NCBI GenBank assembly: GCA_964019695.1
Contig: OZ026528.1
Coordinates: 54,032,495 to 54,096,494, forward strand
Source of the DNA: Loripinus fragilis
Lineage: Eukaryota > Mollusca > Bivalvia > Lucinida > Lucinidae
Reading direction: 5' to 3'
DNA: 64,000 bases
Shown here: positions 41,170 through 64,000 of the stretch, piece by piece
Layout of the letters: each line of letters begins with the position of its first letter
Numbering within the stretch: position 1 is the first letter of the stretch
Made by a program: the position numbers and the translations under genes
Notes under the pieces: generated by a model
The model's database searches: none
Told to the model about the DNA's origin: nothing
Seen by the model: only the letters and a program-made list of their open reading frames with translations

Positions 41170-42375
41170 GATTGGGATTTTCTTGGGGCCAATTTATCAT
41201 TTTTCGGAAGGTTTTCTTTGAGATCCATCCCTTCCAACTGATGGAGATGAGATTGCTTTCACTTTAATCTTTGCATATTGGGAAATTTTGCATGCTGTTT
41301 TCAAAATCAACTTTTTTTTTAATTATCCTCTAAGGTACAGCTGAATTATGAATGTACTCTGCATTTTTCATTAGCGTTGTTTTGTTCGAGTACATACATG
41401 GCATTTGACTTTGATATTTAGTATTAAAGTATGGCATTTCGTACACTTTCAGTATGAAGGGTAGCACTGAATTCAGGGCGATCTGATAGATTTTAATTTT
41501 ATTTATCATATAGCCCTGATTTTTTAAGCCTCTATCTTTTCCCTATTGTTATCGTGGACGTAAACCAAGTTGAAAACATATTTCCAAACAGTGTCTTCCT
41601 CTAACACTACTCCATTCTGTAGGTTTATAGGTTTATCTATATTTTGCTATTTAGTTTGCCGCTGATGCAAACCTGATTAGTTCTAAAAAGATAAAATACT
41701 CCTTATCCAAACAGAATGTTTACACTATTTGTTTTCAAAACATGGCGTCATAGCTAGAGAGCATGCTTTTTCTATGGTAAACTAAAATCACGCACAAATT
41801 TGTTATGGGAATTTATGTACCGACAATGATCCGTTCACTTTTGGACATTTTGTCAGGCCTGATCTTGGTCCAAACTGTTTGCAAAGGTTATCAGCAGACG
41901 ACACTAGCAGGTAAAGAGTTATCACCAACCATCTTTGATGCTTGTACTGAAGATTTACTGGCTGCCCAGAAATGTTGGGTTTTCCATGTTGTCAGATTTT
42001 CTTTCTAGGAGAGTTTTGATGAGAAAATGTCCAAAATTCGAGTAAGCTTCCAGGAATGGCAAATCTTGTCTAGATGAACGATGGTCTCGCAAGTTTTTTT
42101 GCATGAAATTGTTAAAAGAAAGCTTGTATTTATCCATTCTTAACCCAGCCCCCACCCACTTTAGAATTCACATCTGGCATCGTTCGTTCGTTGTTTCTTA
42201 GAGTTCCGCCGCTGATTTGTCGGGGCACCCAGATAAACCGGTAAAAGGGGGACAATGGATAAAATGTTCTAAACACTAAAGTCACCAAAACCAGCGTACA
42301 CTGTACAATATATCACACAGTGAAAAATCAATCGAAGTTTCCAAACACCTCCATAAGAAGTTCTATGTACAAAAC

Positions 42376-44150
42376 TGAGCTTTTACAGTAATGGCTTGAG
42401 AGATTGGATAGATTTGCACAGCAGTTTATGTGAGAGCCAATCTGATATCTGGCAGTCTTTGCTACAATAACTGAAGCTTTTACAGCCTGTACAGCAACAT
42501 AATTCTGTCTGACTTCCTCTTTTCAGACAACGCGCACACTCTATGTCCGAATCTTCACAGTCTTTCAACAAACTACTGGAATGCTCAACTGCAGCCTCTG
42601 CAGACAGTTTATTTAGATCTGAATGAACTTGGGCTATGCCAACAGTTTCCCTTTCACTGGTTAAATGTCTGTATAACTGAGAAACAGCAGATGTACGATC
42701 CAAGCAACAGGAAATCTCTGGCTGGCTGACCACAGGGACCTGTGGACTGGCTACCATCTCTGTTTCTTGCAGCTGTTATGACTGATAAACATCAGATGTA
42801 CAATCCATGCAGCAGGAGTTCTCTGGCTGACCACAGGAACCTGTGGACTAGCTACCGTCTTTGTTTCTAGCAACTTGTAGGGCTCAGCGAGGTTCTCAGC
42901 GCTAAGCTGTCTGGCAACTTTAATACCTTTCCAGTATTCCTTCCCCCTGGCACGATCCCTTGCTACTTGAGCTGGGGGTTTCTTCTTTAACTTTGGTTGT
43001 CCTAATTTTCCATTTGAAGAATCTTTAATTTTCTTATCCGTATGTTTGTTAGAAGCACGAGTTGAAGATTTGTTCTTTCTACTCTTTCTATTTGGCAGCT
43101 TTTCTTTGGAAGAAACTTCTTACTTGTCCTGATGAGAAGCTGTTTATCAACCGAAAGCGTTGTTCTGCACTGGCGTCCATTCTCCTTTCTTGGCGAGAAA
43201 TTTAGTGATGAGAGTAAAATAATTCTTTCGTATAATTTTATAAATATGACACTTTTCACCTCTCTCAAGAATGCAAATGATTTCTATAAGGTCTCTTGGC
43301 ATAAAATTGGAAGCAGTAAACTCTGTTTCATCCATATTTTAATTATCCAAAACCCCCCTTTGAAATTCGCCTGCGGCATCTTCAGTGTCTGAACTCTTGG
43401 CCACAATGGAACAAGCAAATCAGTGAAAGTCCCAATCTTTCCTCTGGCACTGAATGCTGCAGTAGCGGGTTATATGACAGCATCAACAACATTTAAGGTC
43501 CTCCCCTTTTTTGGGGTGGATACTTAGTGAGAACAAACACTATATACACTGCTCACATTGTCGTCACTATCAATAGTTGTGGTGTCCAGAAGTTCTTGAA
43601 GAATTGTCTGTTTGATTAACAGCTGAGGTTGGCGTTAGATTTTCTGTAGACACCAGGTCCGTGTTACTACCACAAGTAAGACTGCTATTTTTCAGTTACT
43701 TTACACACAGAGAATAATCAAAATCCAAAACAAGGAATTGTAGTGAGGCTCTTGTCTTCTGGGGAAGCTTAATTTGGTTTTCCAGCAAACTTGTTTTCAA
43801 GGAAACGTGTGTGTCTATTTCTAGAACGAATTAAGGCAGAGATTTCTTCTTCCGATGACGTCTCACCAGTTTCGAGGTCCAGAAACATCGCCATCGTTGG
43901 AAGTTTTGGCACAAAGTTTGCAGTTGACAGCTAACAACAATGAATCCGGACTCTGCACAAGTTTCCACCATGATACATTGTCCTCATAGTTCTCCAGTCT
44001 GTTCAGAGCTTCAACGATAGATTTTGAGATAATACTGGGCAGAGTATAACATTATTTTTCAAAAACCACGGTGGCAAGAATTCTACGTCCACACCATCTG
44101 CCAGTTTACTACCTCGTCACCTTTGATTTGAGAAATGCTAGATCTTTTTG
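42376..44150 (-). pseudogene. Decayed intronless pseudogene with MYND zinc finger
   Basis: Minus-strand protein text survives in pieces separated by stops and shifts. First FLPPWFLKNN, then ALNRLENYEDNVSWWKLVQS and AVNCKLCAKTSND (44030-43880). Then TTTIDSDDNVSSVYSVCS and KKGRTLNVVDAVI with two in-frame stops (43590-43440). Then a basic segment PPAQVARDRARGKEYW and KVARQLSAENL (about 43000-42890). Last is a MYND finger CARCLKRGSQTELCCCTGCK...YCSKDCQ...WLSHKLLCK (42530-42420), with the spaced Cys/His pattern intact. No introns are visible, which suggests a retrocopy or a transposon-borne gene. The parent gene is not recognised. The last ORF, read from Met 42757, is 124 codons and open. Confidence 0.6.
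42741..42870 (-). repeat. Short internal duplication within the MYND pseudogene
   Basis: The segment coding VASPQVPVVSQ and the following ~70 bp occurs twice in tandem (about 42670-42770 and 42765-42870). The upstream copy has lost four bases, CCAG, which throws it out of frame. Confidence 0.6.
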
Positions 44151-44705
44151 CATTTTGAAACTTTTTGGGTCAGTGGGAAAATACAGGGATGAGAACAGTC
44201 AGCGATTCTCAATCAGGAAAATCTGTCGTTTGTAGCCCAAATGGAGCAGAGGAGATTTTTAAACCACTTATTAAAGGCTTAAAATCACAAAATATCAATA
44301 GAAGTCAGTCGGTTTATATTTATGTTACATCAAATACTGAATTTAACTAGTTTCAAACTAAATTTAAACAAAATTCAACAGACAATAAATGATTCACCTG
44401 CCAGTGCTCAATCAGAAATTCCTGATCAATCCTGAACATTCTCAGCCCTGAAAATAAAGACGTTGGTCAGGTTACCAGAAACATAGGTAGTATTTGTTTG
44501 GTCTAAGGCCTAATTAAAATTTAATTTGTTTCCCCTTACCCGACGGACCCTGAAAAAAGGCCCTACTCAAAAAATTTTATTGCAATTTTCAGTCAAGGAT
44601 ATTGTTTTTAAATTTCATTGCAACCCGAGAGAATTGTCAAATGTAAAAAGTGTTATCTTAGCAAATTGTTTGTGTATTTAATTTTATTGCATATAGTAGG
44701 ACTAT

Positions 44706-45233
44706 ACAGTAAAACCTGCCTGAAACCTCCACTCAAAGATATATGCAAAGGTTGTTAAGACAAATGGGCGCTAAATGCAGGTCGAAAGTATTGCAGAATG
44801 CTCCCTGGGAGCATTCTTTACCGGGCCGCGTAGCGCAATCGGTAACGTGTCTGGCAACAGATGCCAGTCTGACTGCAGATCCAGGGGTCGCGAGTTCGAT
44901 CCCGGCACGGTCCCATACTTTCGTGGAGATTGATCATGAAATAATTTCTACGGTCATTCTCCTCCCCTTCCGCTGAATCATTCAAGAAGGGTTGTTGTCA
45001 GTTACATGCGATAGTATGTGCACGAAGTACTGGTTAACTGCTTGTTCAAGCTTGCCCAGGAAAAAGTGTGGTTAAGTGAACTGACCGTCCCGCCATGACC
45101 ATAGCTGTTGACTTGGGACGTAAAGCAACAAAACAAACAAACAAACAAATGGGAGCATTCTGCAATACTTTTGACCTACATTATGCAATGTCTTTTTTTT
45201 GAGTGGCCTCTTGAGACAGGTTTTACTGTATAC
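44706..45233. repeat. M2 copy 5, split by a SINE
   Basis: Arms ACAGTAAAACCTGCCTGAAA and GAGACAGGTTTTACTGTA flank the S1 insertion. Without the SINE and one target duplication it would be about 184 bp. Confidence 0.85.
44818..45149 (+). mobile_element. SINE S1, full copy inserted in an M2 MITE
   Basis: Complete 332-bp copy ending in ACAAACAAACAAACAAA. It is bounded by a perfect 12-bp target duplication TGGGAGCATTCT (44806-44817 and 45150-45161) that lies in the core of an M2 repeat. Confidence 0.93.
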
Positions 45234-45844
45234 AATTAAAATTAATGGGTATCCAATTTGAGATTTTTAGTTAAAAAAAAAAAAGTACCGGTAAAACAGG
45301 GTCGGGTAAGGGAAAACAAAAATATTTTTAAAGTTGGCCTAATATACGAGAAATGATCATAGAAATCAGTATTTTTTCATGAAAAATGGGCATTGTGATT
45401 ATCCATCACCTACTTTTATACAGAACAGCCAGTGTTGATTTTATTGAAGAGCTCTGCCAGTTAAAATGATGTGCTAAAACGACTCCTGTTTGTCAAAACT
45501 GATTTGTCTTATTGCTCCTCTGTAGAGCTTTTATATGGGCTATTCAAATGGGCCTACTCAGGCTCAAACCAGCCAACTCGGCTTCAGAGACAACAATTTT
45601 TTTGCAAGTAGATAGTTTAGCTATTGCAATTTCCAGAGAGCAAATAAAGGCGCTGATCAGACTGCGCATATATACAGGCTGGTCTGCGCCTTTGTTGTTC
45701 ACATGCAACAGTCCGGTTTTCTTGCGACAATGTATGTGTAATGTATGTGTAATTTTCTTAATTGCAGAATCCAATATTAATGATATATTGAGCAAATAAA
45801 ACTTTCATCTATTTTCAAAAGAGGATTAAATTTAACTTCTTTAA

Positions 45845-46036
45845 AGGACTTTAGTTAAGGGTTTGTAACAAAAAACTAATTTTCTTATTTCTCAACCAAA
45901 ATGTATGTTGTGGGTACTCAAAAGAGCCGTCTCAATGAGATGGTTCTTTTGAGCACCCTAAACATATCTTAAAACTGATGGTTAAGAAAATATTCACAAT
46001 TTTACGCTGATTTTTTTATGTTTATCTAAACCTGTG
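45845..46036 (-). repeat. M1, reversed, intergenic
   Basis: Full length, from TTTAGTTAAGGGTTTGTAAC to TTTATCTAAACCTGTG. Confidence 0.8.
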
Positions 46037-46328
46037 TTCTTTAGCAGTACAGGGCCTCATCGAGAGAAAACCAGGTTTTGCTGTATGCAAACAACAAAGG
46101 CTCTGATCAGCCTGCACATGCTGATCATATGCAAACAACAAAGGCTCTGATCAGTCTGTTCAGTGCCTTTGTTGTTTGCTTGTTTCAAAGTATTATATGG
46201 AAACATGATTCCTGTGAAATTTCAATGTTCTAGCTAGTCTCTGTAGCTTCACAGGCCAGGCTTAGCCTTTTTTGATTGCAAACGCTGAACACAGGTTTTC
46301 TAGTGATTGAAGCCTTTGCTCAGAAATA

Positions 46329-46755
46329 TTTAGGGGATAACTGTATTTAAAATTTTCATTTGGGGAGGTATATCGTCGGATATATGGTCGGAAATTTAGT
46401 TTTACGGCGACGCGCAAGCGGAGCCGTAAAACGTGATTTCCGAACGTATATCCAACCATATTCCTCCCCAAATGAAAATTTTGAATATGGTTATCACCAT
46501 TCTAATGCACTTATAACATTTTCTCTTCAAAAAGACAGTGAAAATGTACTTTGTTGCGCCTACGTCCAGTGGCTGCCAGTTGCATAAAACCGCTTGCCAG
46601 CTGCATATAATCACTTGTCAACCAATGAAAAGCAACGTTACGTAATGAAGTCGGGATTGCGACAGTATATTGCAGGATATATACTGTCGCAAATTTATGA
46701 CGTTATCCAATCAGACGTCGCTTTGCATTTGCAAGTGCACTTGAATTCATTATAG
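46329..46755. repeat. M6 copy, intergenic
   Basis: Same arms; ATATCGTCGGATATATGGTC and ACGTATATCCAACCATATTC pair. Confidence 0.75.
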
Positions 46756-47181
46756 ACTGCAAATGACTATGAAAGAACACAAAATGGTAGCACTTTAAAC
46801 ATGAATACACGATGGTGTTATCTGTAACAACTTCTTTAGGGTTTCCAAGCCCATTACAAGTTCCATGGGCGAAAGGTCAAAATTTCCAAAACCCTGAACT
46901 TTTGAAATTCAAATCCTAAAACTTGCATTATACCAATAAAATGTGAACAATTTCAAGTTTAAAGGGTTGTCTGTCTTTACATAAACTGATAATAAATCAG
47001 AGAAGCTATTACAATCTGCCTAATTCTGTTTTTTCAGCCTCAAAATCCTGAATTAAGGCTTAATCCTGAAGACTTTCACCCATGAAGTTCGGGTCAGCAA
47101 TGTCCCATATAGAAAACTATCAGTAACATTTGCACATCCTTCTTTGAAAGTAATCAGGAATATTTCTGAAAACTTTGAATG

Positions 47182-47242
47182 CATACAATCAAATTAAACA
47201 TACATTGTAGAATTACAATTGTATGTTTAATTTGATTGTATG
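47182..47242. repeat. AT-rich fold-back next to the MCM3 exon remnant
   Basis: Arms of about 28 bp starting CATACAATCAAATTAAACAT, GAAT loop, one indel. Confidence 0.8.
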
Positions 47243-47249
47243 TGGTAAA

Positions 47250-47295
47250 GAATCCGAAGCCAATGTGACCTTTCCCTTCTCCAAAGGCACTTCTT
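47250..47295 (-). pseudogene. Decayed second copy of part of the MCM3 terminal exon
   Basis: Roughly 45 nt, 0.5 kb downstream of the MCM3 stop, match the middle of the terminal exon (coding for PLDKVKGHMGSGF) at about four of five bases, including the run AAAGGTCACAT, with a one-base gap that breaks the frame. The flanks do not align. It looks like the remnant of an old terminal-exon duplication. A 28-bp fold-back (47182-47242) ends 8 nt away. Confidence 0.5.
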
Positions 47296-47327
47296 TCAAT
47301 CCAGGATTTTGTTTCGGTTGCGATATC

Positions 47328-47730
47328 AGGGTTCATACAGGCAAGTTTGGGTAAAATTCAAGAACTTTTCTAGACTGTTTGTACATTTTTCAAGGACTAA
47401 AAGTTTAGGAAAAATACTTATCGAAGTGTTAAAATTCTTCTTCAAAAATGCTAGACCGAGATAATGGAGAGAAATAAGTACTAGAAAATGAGTATAAAAT
47501 TGTTGTGCCTTTATTTGGTGCAGCATTTACTGCACCAAATAAAGCACAACAATTTTATACTGATTTAGATCTCTATCAACAGTGTTCAGTTCTACAGAAA
47601 ATAGAAGAATTCAATGACTTATCAAGTTCAGTGATTTTCCAGTACTTTTCAAGGCAGATCTAATTTCAAGGACTTTTCAAGAAAGATGTCTAAACTCAAG
47701 TACTTTTCAAGCCTGTGCGAACCCTAGTTA
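47328..47730. repeat. M8 repeat 3' of MCM3
   Basis: Outer text GGGTTCATACAGGCAAGTTT and CTTTTCAAGCCTGTGCGAAC mirror each other. AAGGACTTTTCAAG-like units are repeated inside, and the AATAAA hairpin sits within. Confidence 0.6.
47491..47561. terminator. Hairpin with AATAAA on both strands, 3' of MCM3 (candidate poly(A) region)
   Basis: Arms 47491-47523 and 47530-47561 pair with one bulged base around a 6-nt loop. The minus strand carries AATAAA at 47515-47510, about 245 nt past the MCM3 stop. The plus strand carries AATAAA at 47538-47543. Function as the MCM3 poly(A) signal is inferred from position only. Confidence 0.35.
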
Positions 47731-47759
47731 TCATATTGTCATTTTTGTATACACAAATT

Positions 47760-64000
<16,241 letters not shown>

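Noticed and set aside
40752..42253. LTR pair around a retroelement
   Set aside because: The two ~55-bp repeats lack LTR features and enclose no coding region; the MYND pseudogene lies outside them.

Overview
The window comes from a eukaryotic nuclear genome, most likely a bivalve mollusc. Both protein-coding genes have long, repeat-filled introns with GT-AG splice sites. Both encode animal-type proteins. The repeats (tRNA-headed SINEs, fold-back MITEs, a DIRS-type retrotransposon, tandem-core elements with a (GTCC)n tract) are of the kind common in bivalves. I cannot name the species from the sequence.

Two genes converge tail to tail. On the + strand, 2449-36575 holds ATP6V1H, subunit H of the V-type proton ATPase. 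Fourteen exons join in phase to 519 codons plus a stop. On the - strand, 64000-47760 holds the C-terminal 484 residues of MCM3, a subunit of the MCM2-7 replicative helicase, in twelve exons running from the Walker A exon (cut by the window edge) to the stop. About 11 kb lies between the two stop codons. It contains fold-back repeats, a SINE inserted into a MITE, and a decayed intronless minus-strand pseudogene with a MYND zinc finger.

Two ATP6V1H exons (8 and 10) are each followed by a tandem array. Each array unit starts inside the exon and ends 11-13 nt past its 5' splice site: 17 copies of about 98 bp, and 6 copies plus a fragment of 129 bp. The normal transcript needs only the first donor of each array. 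Intron 5 carries a full-length but broken DIRS-type element (8278-14526, reversed) with gag-like, reverse transcriptase-RNase H and tyrosine recombinase regions. It abuts a 0.33-kb fold-back element that shares its terminal sequence.

Most of the remaining sequence is repeat. The commonest family, called M1 here, has about 25 copies built around a hairpin with the core GAACCGTCTC...GAGACGGTTC. Other families are M2 (TIR ACAGTAAAACCTG), M3 (TIR TTAACCCTTAAAGCGCC), M4 (TIR GAGCCGCGACATG), M5 (core GTTTGGATCCAGATCAGG), M6 (arm TTTTCATTTGGGGAGG), M7 (end GGGGACAAAAAT) and M8 (arm CTTGAAAAGTACTT). There are two tRNA-headed SINE families (S1, S2) and three pearl/HINE-like elements. Family names M1-M8, S1 and S2 are mine; no database was searched. 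Gene calls rest on protein conservation and phase-consistent splice sites and are strong. Repeat boundaries were read by eye and may be off by a few bases.
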